Source of the DNA: RGIG1681 sp045650505
GTDB taxonomy: Bacteria > Bacillota > Clostridia > Christensenellales > UBA1242
Reading direction: 5' to 3'
DNA: 64,000 nucleotides
NCBI GenBank assembly: GCA_045650505.1
Contig: JAZRRE010000032.1
Span: 1-64,000 of the forward strand
Shown: in pieces, positions 16,557 to 24,468 of the stretch
Numbering within the stretch: the first letter of the stretch is position 1
How the letters are laid out: each line of letters opens with the position of its first letter
Program-made: the position numbers and the translations under genes
The notes under the pieces: generated by a model
Seen by the model: the letters and a program-made list of their open reading frames with translations, nothing else
Told to the model about the DNA's origin: nothing
Databases searched by the model: none

Positions 16557-17658
16557 TTAATCAACTTTTTTATCGAATTTAAGTTTCTCAATAATAAAGT
16601 CTTGAATATCACCATCAAGCACAGCTGATGTGTCACCTATTTCAAAATTTGTTCTATGGTCTTTAACCATATTATAAGGACACAAAACATAAGACCTGAT
16701 TTGACTTCCCCATTCAATTTTTCGTTGACTGCCAATTTTTTTGAGACGCTCTTCTTCCTTTTCTTTTTCAGCCTTTTCCGCAAGTTTTGCATAAAGCATC
16801 TTCATTGCAGTTTCTTTATTTTGGGTCTGACTACGCTCATTTTGACACGCAACAATTATTCCGGTTGGAATGTGTGTGATTCTAACAGCACTTTCAGTTT
16901 TATTGATATGCTGACCACCAGCACCACCACTTCTAAAAGTATCAACTTTAATTTCATCAGGTTTAATTTCAATTTTTGTTGTATCTTCAATAATTGGTGA
17001 AACTTCCAAACTTGCAAACGAAGTATGTCTTCTTTTATTTGCATCAAATGGAGAGATTCTAACAAGTCTATGCACACCTCTTTCACACTTTAAATTTCCG
17101 TAAGCGTGCTCTCCTTCAATCAAAATACTAACTGATTTATATCCTGCCCCATCACCATATAAATAGTTTAAGATTTTTGCCGAATAGCCTTGCATTTCAG
17201 CATATCTCAAATACATTCTATGAAGCATATCTGTCCAATCTTGAGCTTCTTCACCTCCAGCTCCAGAATGGAGTTCAATTAGTGCAGAGGCGTTATCAAA
17301 CTCTCCATCATAAAGAGTTTCTGTATAAAGCTTTTCAGTATCAGCTTTTGCCTTTTTAAATTCTATTTCAAACTCTTTCCATTCAGTGTCACCAGCATTT
17401 TCTTGTGATAACATTTCATATAAAACCTTAAGGTCTTCAATTTCTTTTGTAGTAAGCTCAATTTTATCAAGCACCATCATCACAGATTTTTTCTCAATAC
17501 CAACCCTTTTCATCTTATCGGCATTCTTAAAAATTTCTGGGTCTTGTTCTTCTTTTTCAAGTTCTTCAAGTTTTTTCTTAAGCCCATTCGAGTCAAAGAC
17601 AGTGCACTGTTTGAGCTTGCATTTCGCTTAAATTTTTAAGTTCTTCAAAATCAAACAT
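16557..17658 (-). CDS. prfB: Peptide chain release factor 2 with programmed +1 frameshift
   Basis: Release factor for UGA and UAA. A 21-codon first frame starts at the ATG at 17658 (AGGAG upstream) and stops at an in-frame TGA (17593-17595) inside CTT-TGA-C, the canonical shift site. Skipping the T at 17595 joins it to a 345-codon frame starting DSNGLKKKLEEL, giving 366 residues, normal for RF2. The SPF tripeptide (RISPFDANKRRHTSF) that reads UGA and the GGQ hydrolysis motif (SGGAGGQHIN) are intact. The Shine-Dalgarno-like stimulator usually found just before the slip site is absent; the sequence there is the palindrome CAGTGCACTG. Autoregulation by RF2 level is known for this family. Confidence 0.95.
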
Positions 17659-17725
17659 AAAATTCTCCTAACACAAATATTATATATGCAAACATCACAA
17701 AAATCAATCACAATTACGCAAAAAA

Positions 17726-17750
17726 AATAGCAGGCTTAAAGCCTACTATT
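17726..17750 (-). terminator. Intrinsic terminator of the large coiled-coil membrane protein gene
   Basis: Arms AATAGCAGGCT (17726-17736) / AGCCTACTATT (17740-17750) with one mismatch. On the minus strand they are followed by a run of eight T. The hairpin abuts the stop codon. Confidence 0.85.
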
Positions 17751-19444
17751 TAAATTTTGTTTGAAAGTCTATATCCAATAAAACTTCCATCTTCAAAAGT
17801 ATATTTAACTGCATAGCCCAAATCTTCATAAGTGCAAACTTCACTAGTAACCTTTTCATTTTCAAACATATCAGCATTTTCAATAGCAATCTTTTCAAAA
17901 TTGCCGGTTACTTCAAATTTCTCAATCACTTTTGCAAGTTGAGCAATTGTTGAAGCATCACTGTTACCCATTTTAAGTTTAGACTCAATAAGTTTGAGCT
18001 TCATATAAACATAAGTTGGAATTTTTCTATTGTTTTCAATAATTTCTTCAGGAATTTTAACACCATCTTGAATCTTTGTTTCATAGAATAAATTATTATA
18101 TTTTATAGTATTTTCATAATCAAAGAAATGTGAAGCAAACTCCATTTTAACACGCTTTAAAGCATCTGAACTTTTAAGACCTTTAAGCTCTAAAGTTTTT
18201 GTATTTCTAATGTATCTTGTATTTAAAAACTTATCAAGTGTTGCTGAAATAAACAAATCTTCTCTAGATTTTAAATAAACAATTGATTCTTTTGAAAGTG
18301 CTTTAATTGAAATTCCAAAAGGATTAACTTTTTTTCCTTTTGAATTAACTGAATAATTATAAGTAAATTCTGAAACATCTGCCATTCGTTTAATAAATTC
18401 GAAACGAACTTCATTATTGTAATAAAGCCAATCTTTTTCACAAATTTCCGCATAAACCTTTTCAAAATCACGATTAGCATTATCAGGATTTGTTATTCCA
18501 CCAATAATCTCAATAATTTCTTTAATTTCTTGTTCTTGTGTAGCAAATAAATTTTCAAGGTCAAGTTTCATATTATATGAAAGCATTTTATATTCACTAG
18601 CTTTTTCAATAATTTCATCAAAAGATATTGTTTTTACATATTTTTTTAATTCTTCAAAAAAGTTCGAATTATATTCATATTTTTCAGAATTAATTTTATT
18701 TGCTTTTTCAAATATACTAACGTATTCAAGTTCAGCATCATCTTTTTTCTTTTTTCTAGCTTGAATTTCATAACTCAAACCATTCGATTTTGTTTGATTC
18801 TTTTTTGCTGTATGCTTTAAAAGCCCAAATAATGCAAATCCAACAGCAAGCACACTTATTGACCAAATTGTTGCCTGATTAAAAGTAAACTTGCCCATAA
18901 AATGGAAAGTAAACCCAAGCATTGCAACCATAACAGTCATCACCAATAACACAATCGAAAAACCTTCACAAAGTCTAGCAGTAACCAAATGTTTTGCGTG
19001 AAGCCTTGTTTCTTTTTCAAACTCTTTTTTTGCCTCATCAAATTTTTCTTTTGTTTGTTTAAGTTCCGCATTAACCGACACCGCAAGTTCCAAGCTGGCA
19101 TTTTTATAAACATCAAACTCACTTACTAAAACTTCTTTTTGTGGAAGCTCACCATCTTCAGAATAACTCGCAATCGTATAATAAAGAACCTTCAAATAAT
19201 TAAGTGAAAGTTTAATTGATTCAAATCCAAGTTCACTTGCATAATCTCTAAACAAAAGACAAATTCCCTCTAAATAATAAGTTCCCTTTTTATAGCAGAA
19301 TGAAGGAAGTTTTGACACATTTGTTTCCATAAGATTTTTATATGCATCATAAAAAGCAAGCATATCTTTATAAAAGACTGCATTCTTTACAAAACTGCCA
19401 CTTGCAATAACCTCTTTATCATTTTTATTAATTAAATGAGCCAT
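17750..19444 (-). CDS. Two-helix membrane protein with cytoplasmic coiled coil, function unknown
   Basis: A 564-residue protein I do not recognise. The N-terminal 110 residues are globular. Residues 120-155 are highly charged and coiled-coil-like (ELKQTKEKFDEAKKEFEKE). Two transmembrane helices follow, at about 162-182 and 190-209, separated by a short loop. The remaining 350 residues are hydrophilic, with a Lys-rich stretch after the second helix. Both large domains should lie on the same side, probably the cytoplasm. There is no signal peptide. GAGGTGAGAG precedes the ATG. The gene stands alone, with its own terminator and 532 bases of non-coding DNA upstream. Confidence 0.75.
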   Translation of the reverse strand: MAHLINKNDKEVIASGSFVKNAVFYKDMLAFYDAYKNLMETNVSKLPSFCYKKGTYYLEGICLLFRDYASELGFESIKLSLNYLKVLYYTIASYSEDGELPQKEVLVSEFDVYKNASLELAVSVNAELKQTKEKFDEAKKEFEKETRLHAKHLVTARLCEGFSIVLLVMTVMVAMLGFTFHFMGKFTFNQATIWSISVLAVGFALFGLLKHTAKKNQTKSNGLSYEIQARKKKKDDAELEYVSIFEKANKINSEKYEYNSNFFEELKKYVKTISFDEIIEKASEYKMLSYNMKLDLENLFATQEQEIKEIIEIIGGITNPDNANRDFEKVYAEICEKDWLYYNNEVRFEFIKRMADVSEFTYNYSVNSKGKKVNPFGISIKALSKESIVYLKSREDLFISATLDKFLNTRYIRNTKTLELKGLKSSDALKRVKMEFASHFFDYENTIKYNNLFYETKIQDGVKIPEEIIENNRKIPTYVYMKLKLIESKLKMGNSDASTIAQLAKVIEKFEVTGNFEKIAIENADMFENEKVTSEVCTYEDLGYAVKYTFEDGSFIGYRLSNKI

Positions 19445-19705
19445 CTCTCACCTCAATTTAATTTTATCATAATATGAAAAATTCTCAAACAATTTAACAA
19501 CTATTTTTCATTTTAAATAAATCAACCATCAACTCGATTTTATATAATTTTAATTATTTTTATGCATAATATTTTATCTTTAAAATGAATGATATTTTCT
19601 TTTTTATTCAATAAATTATCTTTTTTCTTATTTTACTTCAAAATACTTTGCTATAAATTTTGATAATTTATAAAACAATAAACTATAATAACTATGCATA
19701 AAAAA

Positions 19706-19731
19706 GGTCAAGACATTGCCCTGCCTTGACC
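19706..19731 (-). terminator. Intrinsic terminator in the 19.4-20 kb gap
   Basis: Perfect stem GGTCAAG (19706-19712) / CTTGACC (19725-19731) with a 12-base loop, followed on the minus strand by TTTTTT. The gene it would end on the minus strand is only the short repeat-coded stretch at 19749-19853. Confidence 0.7.
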
Positions 19732-19751
19732 CATTCATCATTTGTGCCTTA

Positions 19752-19817
19752 CCATTTTGTCTTTTGTAAGTTTTCATTTGTATGCCATTTTATCTTTTGT
19801 AAGTTTTCATTTGTTAA
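19752..19817. repeat. Tandem pair of 33-bp repeats
   Basis: Two head-to-tail units (19752-19784 and 19785-19817) differing at about 4 positions, both containing CTTTTGTAAGTTTTCATTTG. A degenerate third unit lies at about 19821-19853. On the minus strand the period is 11 codons in one open frame: LTNENLQKIKW then HTNENLQKTKW, followed by TAA at 19749-19751. The third unit reads MYNEVIQKKNL and is cut off by a TGA. There are no spacers, so this is not a CRISPR array. Confidence 0.75.
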
Positions 19818-19941
19818 TCATAAATTTTTCTTTTGTATAACTTCATTATACATAAATTTTTTACGCTGTAAATAAACCTCTTAAAAATAGACATAAAAAA
19901 ACAAAAGTAGTCAAAATTTTTATTTTTATTTATAATTTTTA

Positions 19942-19970
19942 TTGAAATTTTAAATCATTTAATTTAAAAT
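19942..19970 (+). promoter_or_regulatory. Leaderless-type promoter of acpS
   Basis: TTGAAA (19942-19947), 17-base spacer, TAAAAT (19965-19970), 6 bases, then the ATG at 19977. No Shine-Dalgarno. Confidence 0.6.
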
Positions 19971-19976
19971 AAAATT

Positions 19977-20324
19977 ATGGAAGTTGGAATTGACATCGAA
20001 CAAAATGAAAGATTTAAAACCGTTTCAGAATCTTTTTTGAAACGCGCTTTTACCCCTGCAGAAATTGCTTATGCTCAAAAGTTTAAAAACTCTTATGAGC
20101 AATATTGTGCATTTTGGTGCGTTAAAGAAGCTGTGGTCAAAGCTTTTTCAAACCGCAAACTTTGCTTTCAAGAAATTCAAATAACGGCAACTGAAGAAGG
20201 TCGCCCATACATAATTTTAAATGACACAATAAAACACGAACTTAAAAAAGCAAATGCAAAAGAAATCAAAATATCAATATCTCATTCAAAAAAATATTCT
20301 ACTGCAATTTGTATAATAAACTAA
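19977..20324 (+). CDS. acpS: Holo-[acyl-carrier-protein] synthase
   Basis: A 115-residue phosphopantetheinyl transferase that activates acyl carrier protein by moving 4'-phosphopantetheine from CoA to its serine. It has the family start VGIDIEQNERF (metal-binding Asp) and the FWCVKEAVVKAF block with the second metal ligand Glu, then ISISHSKKYSTAI at the end. Length is typical. The gene is alone on the plus strand. Its promoter ends 6 bases before the ATG, so the mRNA should be leaderless; an upstream promoter at 19660 could add a longer transcript. Confidence 0.93.
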   Translation: MEVGIDIEQNERFKTVSESFLKRAFTPAEIAYAQKFKNSYEQYCAFWCVKEAVVKAFSNRKLCFQEIQITATEEGRPYIILNDTIKHELKKANAKEIKISISHSKKYSTAICIIN

Positions 20325-20373
20325 ATAAATTTAAAAAATATACATTTTAAACAAATTTTGGTAATAAAATAAA

Positions 20374-20394
20374 AACACTGAAATCTTCAGTGTT
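20374..20394. terminator. Bidirectional terminator between acpS and the CMP-kinase-like gene
   Basis: Stem AACACTGAA (20374-20382) / TTCAGTGTT (20386-20394) with a 3-base loop and T-runs on either strand. It serves the two convergent genes. Confidence 0.85.
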
Positions 20395-20405
20395 TTTTTA
20401 TTTTT

Positions 20406-20951
20406 TTATTTTTCAATATATTTTAAATAAGCATCATAAATTGCTTTTCCGGTTTCTTCGATTGAAAGATTTGTATTATCAATAACTAAATCATAGTTTG
20501 ATTTATCTTTGTTATCAAAACCATAAATTGACATATATCTTTTATTTTCAAGTTCCCATCTTTCATCAAGTGCAGCAATTGCATCTTCTGGTGAAAGGTC
20601 AACTTTTTCTGTGCTTCTTCCAGAATTAATCAATCTTCTTGCTTGTTCTTGAGGCTCAACATCAACGAACACTTTAAAAGATTTTGGAACAAAATGCCAA
20701 GCAGTTCTGCTATCAAAAATCATTTTCTTGCCTTCATTTTCAGTTCCAACCTTAACAATTTCATCATCAACCATATGGTCAATTGATGTATCGTTTAAAC
20801 GATTAAGCTCTAAAACATCAACACCTCTTTCGGTTGCAATTTTTCTAAAAATATCTCCAGCACTAAATTTTTCAAAACCATATTTTTCAACTAAATATGC
20901 TGTCACAGCACCCTTTCCTGAACAAGGTTTTCCTGTTATTGTAATAATCAT
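20406..20951 (-). CDS. Cytidylate-kinase-like P-loop kinase
   Basis: A 181-residue kinase with P-loop ITGKPCSGKGAVT at residues 4-16, then KFSAGDIFRKIA, as in the archaeal-type and short bacterial CMP kinases and adenylate kinases. The central FDSRTAWHFVP and the RLINSGRS lid region fit the cytidylate-kinase-like family. Nucleoside monophosphate kinase activity is likely, but the base specificity is not certain. It begins 2 bases after the pepF stop, with AAGGAGA inside the end of pepF, so it is translated from the pepF message. Confidence 0.8.
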   Translation of the reverse strand: MIITITGKPCSGKGAVTAYLVEKYGFEKFSAGDIFRKIATERGVDVLELNRLNDTSIDHMVDDEIVKVGTENEGKKMIFDSRTAWHFVPKSFKVFVDVEPQEQARRLINSGRSTEKVDLSPEDAIAALDERWELENKRYMSIYGFDNKDKSNYDLVIDNTNLSIEETGKAIYDAYLKYIEK

Positions 20952-20953
20952 TT

Positions 20954-22723
20954 TTACTTCTCCTTGGTTAGACTTTTTAATTCTTTTAAATAATCTTCAA
21001 ATAAATTAAATGCAATTTCATAAGTATCATTAGAAAGTATATCAACTTCAGCAATTTTAAGTGAAGACACAGGGTCAATCGACCCACCTAAACTTAAAAA
21101 CTTTTTATATTTCTTTAAATATTCACCATTCTTATCGTTCATAATCTTTTGAGCCACAACTGAAGCTGAAACAAAACCTGTAGAATATTTATAAAGATAA
21201 TAATCTCTAAATATGTGATGCTTTCTACTCCAATTATAAACATATTCATCAGTAAGAACAACTTTATTTGCAAAATATTTTTTGTTTAACTCTAAATATT
21301 TATTATTAAGTTCTTGAGCTGTGAGAGAAACTCCTTTTTGAAGTTCATCGTGAACAAAAAGCTCAAACTCCGCAAGAAGCGATGCATCAAAAACATTCAA
21401 ATAAAACACCTGTAAAAATTCTGAAATTATTTGAATCTTTTTTAACCTATCCTTTTCATTATGAAGCCTATAGTTTATATATAAAATTTCATTTGTAAGT
21501 GAAGCCACTTCTGCCACAAAAATTGTATATTGTGCCTTTGAATAAGGCTGTGTGCTTTCTGAATAATAAGAATGCATTGCGTGACCAAATTCGTGAGCAA
21601 TAGCAGAAGCCCAGCTTTCCGTGCCATCAAAATTCAAAAGGATATAAGGATGCGAACCAAAAGCACTGATTGTGTAACCACCACTTGCCTTTTTATCCCT
21701 TGGAAGTGCATCAATCCAACCTTCACTTACAGCTTTTTCAAACACTTCAACATAATCCTTTCCAAGCGGTTCAAATGAATTTTTCACATTATTTACCGCT
21801 TCTTCATAAGAAATTGTCTCTTTTTTATCTGAAAAACCCGCAGAAATATCACACGAATAAAAAGTATCAAGATTTAAGAAATCTTTTTTTACTTCAAAGT
21901 ATTCTTGAAGCAAATTAGCTTTTTTGCTAACATTTTCAATATTTTTATTAATTATATCTTTGCTAACTTCTTCACGATATGTGTACATATCAAGTGCAGA
22001 TTCAAACCCCTTCTCTTTAGCCACAAAATTAATATATTTAACGTGTGATAAATAAAGCATTGCATAAGTTATGTTAAGTTTTCCATACTCTGACAAAAAT
22101 GCCTTCATAACACGTTTTCTAATTTCTTGTGAAGGTGATTTCAAAAAGCTGGCATAAGTTCCATTTGACAGCTTAATTTCTTCTCCATTTTCATTGATAA
22201 ATGAACCGTGTTCCATCTCAACATCTGAAAGGTTTGAATATATATCATCTTGAGCTTGAAATCCAGAAAGTGAAGCCATCAACACTTCTCTGTCTTCAGA
22301 AAGTGTATGTTCTTTGTTTCTTAAAATGTAATCTATAACTCTATCAAAATCTGCAAAATCTTTATCATTTTTAAGTTCATTTAAAAATTCATTTGAAAGA
22401 CTTGAAAGTTCTGTTTTTGCAAAAGCCAATCTTTCATTAATCTTTGAAAAGAAGTCAGAAATTATTTGATAATTCTTTAAATTTTCTTGATTTTTGCCAT
22501 CATCATCAAGCTTACATTTTGCATAAACTGCCAATTTTTCTAAAATTACAGAAATTTCATCATCAGCTTTGAAATAATTTAAAAGTATTTTTTTATCATT
22601 TTTTTTGAGATTATTTTTGAATTTTTCAAGATTTTTTAACATTTTTTTTGCATTTTCAAAGTCACTTAAAAAATCATTATTTAATAGGTATAAATGCGAC
22701 AAATCCCAATTTGTATTAATCAT
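20954..22723 (-). CDS. pepF: Oligoendopeptidase F, M3 family
   Basis: A 589-residue zinc metallopeptidase of the cytoplasm that degrades short peptides. The active site is HEFGHAMHS with the third ligand Glu in FVAEVASLTNE about 25 residues on. The upstream SAFGSHPYILLNFDG block and the later YNWSRKHHIFRDYYLYKYSTG block are family hallmarks. There is no signal peptide. AAAAGGAGA precedes the ATG. It forms a two-gene unit with the CMP-kinase-like gene; the DUF378 gene upstream has its own terminator. Confidence 0.93.
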   Translation of the reverse strand: MINTNWDLSHLYLLNNDFLSDFENAKKMLKNLEKFKNNLKKNDKKILLNYFKADDEISVILEKLAVYAKCKLDDDGKNQENLKNYQIISDFFSKINERLAFAKTELSSLSNEFLNELKNDKDFADFDRVIDYILRNKEHTLSEDREVLMASLSGFQAQDDIYSNLSDVEMEHGSFINENGEEIKLSNGTYASFLKSPSQEIRKRVMKAFLSEYGKLNITYAMLYLSHVKYINFVAKEKGFESALDMYTYREEVSKDIINKNIENVSKKANLLQEYFEVKKDFLNLDTFYSCDISAGFSDKKETISYEEAVNNVKNSFEPLGKDYVEVFEKAVSEGWIDALPRDKKASGGYTISAFGSHPYILLNFDGTESWASAIAHEFGHAMHSYYSESTQPYSKAQYTIFVAEVASLTNEILYINYRLHNEKDRLKKIQIISEFLQVFYLNVFDASLLAEFELFVHDELQKGVSLTAQELNNKYLELNKKYFANKVVLTDEYVYNWSRKHHIFRDYYLYKYSTGFVSASVVAQKIMNDKNGEYLKKYKKFLSLGGSIDPVSSLKIAEVDILSNDTYEIAFNLFEDYLKELKSLTKEK

Positions 22724-22775
22724 ATTTTCTCCTTTTTATTAGTATATAACACACTATCAAAAAAAGTCAAAAATA

Positions 22776-22804
22776 AAAAGATAGAATTTAAATTCTATCT
22801 TTTT
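22776..22804 (-). terminator. Intrinsic terminator of the DUF378 gene
   Basis: Perfect 14-bp arms AAAAGATAGAATTT / AAATTCTATCTTTT, with a T-rich tail on the minus strand. Confidence 0.85.
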
Positions 22805-22808
22805 ATTT

Positions 22809-23033
22809 CTATCTTCTCATTGTTTCATCTTCAGAAAAGAGTCTTCTTCTCCTAATGCAAAGTTGAATCAAAAGCCAAAGCCCACAAAGACCAACTAAAG
22901 CATAAAGAATTCGAACAAACACACCTGTTCCGAAAATCCATGCAAGCAAATTCCAAGAGAACACACCAACCAAGAACCAGTTAAATGAACCAAGGATAAG
23001 CACGCAAAGTGTAATAATGTTTGCAATAATCAT
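22809..23033 (-). CDS. DUF378 small membrane protein
   Basis: A 74-residue protein with two transmembrane helices (about 3-22 and 38-60). The FNWFLVGVFSWNLLAWIFG stretch and RILYALVGLCGLWLL match the DUF378/YuzA family of unknown function. The tail is basic (RRRRLF) and would be cytoplasmic. AAAGGAGA precedes the ATG. A terminator follows, so the gene is its own unit or the end of the secG one. Confidence 0.8.
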   Translation of the reverse strand: MIIANIITLCVLILGSFNWFLVGVFSWNLLAWIFGTGVFVRILYALVGLCGLWLLIQLCIRRRRLFSEDETMRR

Positions 23034-23090
23034 ACTTTTATCTCCTTTTACAAATAGTATTAGCAGAAAAGCAAAAATTATGCATAAAAA

Positions 23091-23113
23091 AAGTATAACA
23101 AAAAGTTATACTT
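23091..23113 (-). terminator. Intrinsic terminator of secG
   Basis: Stem AAGTATAAC (23091-23099) / GTTATACTT (23105-23113) with a 5-base loop, followed on the minus strand by a T-run. It overlaps the secG stop. Confidence 0.8.
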
Positions 23114-23445
23114 TAAATATTTCCAACATAGATTGTGTTTAAAACCAAGAATGCAACGCAAAGAACTAAAATTAAAATAGCATCAATGATTGTAAGTATT
23201 TTAATTTTACCTTGAAGTGTTGCACCTTTATTTCTATTATAGAATGTATTAGATTGACCTGTGATAGCAGAAGCACCATTTGTATTGCTCTTTTGCATAA
23301 CAGTCAAAATAATCATAACAACTGCAAGAAGCGCGAGAACGCCAACAATAACAGCCTTTACAACAGGAAATGTACGAACAATCCAATCTGCAGTTGCAGC
23401 ATTTTCATCTGCTTTACACATAAATTTACTAAAATTTAAAAACAT
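23113..23445 (-). CDS. secG: Preprotein translocase subunit SecG
   Basis: A 110-residue protein. After an unusually long N-terminal segment, a first helix (about residues 30-50) is followed by the polar QKSNTNGASAITGQSNTFYN stretch that stands in the place of the SecG Gln/Gly-rich loop. A second helix (LTIIDAILILVLCVAFLVL) follows. SecG is the small accessory subunit of the SecYEG channel. GGAGG precedes the ATG at 23445, which I prefer to the upstream ATG at 23463. It is the last gene of a pgk-tpiA-(membrane protein)-secG run, similar to the Clostridial order with secG after the glycolytic genes. Confidence 0.85.
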   Translation of the reverse strand: MFLNFSKFMCKADENAATADWIVRTFPVVKAVIVGVLALLAVVMIILTVMQKSNTNGASAITGQSNTFYNRNKGATLQGKIKILTIIDAILILVLCVAFLVLNTIYVGNI

Positions 23446-23495
23446 AAGTTCCTCCAAACACAAGGATTATAACACATAACTTTTAAAATTTCAAG

Positions 23496-23726
23496 TTATT
23501 TATAAAATATAAATAACAGAATAATTATAATTACGATTATAACAAAGAGAAAAATCAAAAATTTTCTCATAATTGGCTTTTTAGGCACAAACCTACCTTT
23601 GATTGTTGTGTCAATAATCAAGAAAAACAAAAAGCCTGCAAAGAGCGCGAGTCCAATATAAGTTAAACTCTTCTCTTCAGCATTTTGTGCAAGTAATAAA
23701 GCTAGCGTTGAAATATAAGAAATCAT
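23496..23726 (-). CDS. Small membrane protein, unrecognised
   Basis: A 76-residue protein with two or three hydrophobic stretches. The first helix is at about 22-40 (IGLALFAGFLFFLIID), then comes a basic loop (KGRFVPKKPIMRK), and a very hydrophobic C-terminal helix (FVIIVIIIILLFIFYK) ends the protein. I do not recognise the family. It starts 13 bases after the tpiA stop, with a weak GGGTAA site, and lies directly before secG, so it belongs to that operon. Confidence 0.65.
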   Translation of the reverse strand: MISYISTLALLLAQNAEEKSLTYIGLALFAGFLFFLIIDTTIKGRFVPKKPIMRKFLIFLFVIIVIIIILLFIFYK

Positions 23727-23739
23727 AAATTACCCTTTA

Positions 23740-24456
23740 TTATCTACTTTTTGCAATAGCGGCAAAGCTTTCAGCTTTAAGACAAGCCCCACCAATAAGA
23801 ACCCCGCCAACATCTTGAAGTGCTAAAATTTCTGCACTATTTTCTGGTTTAACGCTTCCACCATAAAGAATTGGAAGGTCAACATTAAATTTTTCAGCAA
23901 GTGCACTCTTAATGTATGCGTGAACTTTCTCAATATCCTCAATTGTTGCAACTTTACCTGTTCCAATAGCCCAAACAGGTTCATAAGCAACAATAACATT
24001 TGAAAAATCTTCAATGCCTGCAAGACCTTCAACAATTTGTTTTTCCAAAACAGATTCAAACTCATCTTTTTGTTCTAATGTTTCACCGATGCAGAACACA
24101 ACTTTGAGTCCACCAGCAAGAGCTGCTGCAACTTTTTTAGAAATAAGTTCATTTGTTTCGCCAAAAATTTGGCGACGTTCACTATGTCCAATAATAACAT
24201 AGCTTGCACCTGCATTTTTAAGCATATTAACTGAAATTTCACCGGTGTAAGCACCTTTTTCAGCAAAGTAGCAATTTTCTGCACCTGTTTCAATGATACC
24301 AGCTGCTGTGTCAGCAAAGGTTTTAACCATTACATAAGGCACACAAGCAACAACATTGTTCTTATTTTCAAGATTTTCTTTTAAATAATCAACATATGGC
24401 TCAATATCTGAAAAATCATTGTTCATTTTCCAGTTAGCAATAATATATTTATCCAT
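23740..24456 (-). CDS. tpiA: Triosephosphate isomerase
   Basis: A 238-residue glycolytic enzyme that interconverts dihydroxyacetone phosphate and glyceraldehyde 3-phosphate. Catalytic residues are visible: Lys in ANWKMN, His in IGHSERR, and Glu in AYEPVWAIGTGK. The phosphate loop YGGSVKPEN and LIGGACL are intact. It is a little shorter than the usual 250 residues. AGGAGA precedes the ATG, 12 bases after the pgk stop, so it is in the pgk operon. Confidence 0.97.
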   Translation of the reverse strand: MDKYIIANWKMNNDFSDIEPYVDYLKENLENKNNVVACVPYVMVKTFADTAAGIIETGAENCYFAEKGAYTGEISVNMLKNAGASYVIIGHSERRQIFGETNELISKKVAAALAGGLKVVFCIGETLEQKDEFESVLEKQIVEGLAGIEDFSNVIVAYEPVWAIGTGKVATIEDIEKVHAYIKSALAEKFNVDLPILYGGSVKPENSAEILALQDVGGVLIGGACLKAESFAAIAKSR

Positions 24457-24468
24457 AAAATCTCCTAA

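Larger units (their letters stand above)
19445..19976. other. 532-bp intergenic region with repeats, hairpin and several promoters
   Basis: Very AT-rich. On the plus strand TTGATA (19660-19665), an 18-base spacer and TATAAT (19684-19689) form a good promoter. A GGTCAAG/CTTGACC hairpin, tandem 33-bp repeats and the acpS promoter follow. On the minus strand TTGACT (19909-19914) with a 17- or 19-base spacer could start a transcript of about 170 bases that runs through the repeats and ends at the hairpin. The first 200 bases show nothing further. Confidence 0.6.

Noticed and set aside
19818..19820. TGA read as tryptophan (code change) in the 11-residue repeat frame
   Set aside because: prfB keeps its TGA frameshift control and the GlmU-like gene ends in TGA, so TGA is a stop here.
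19752..19853. CRISPR array
   Set aside because: The repeats adjoin without spacers and there is no cas gene.
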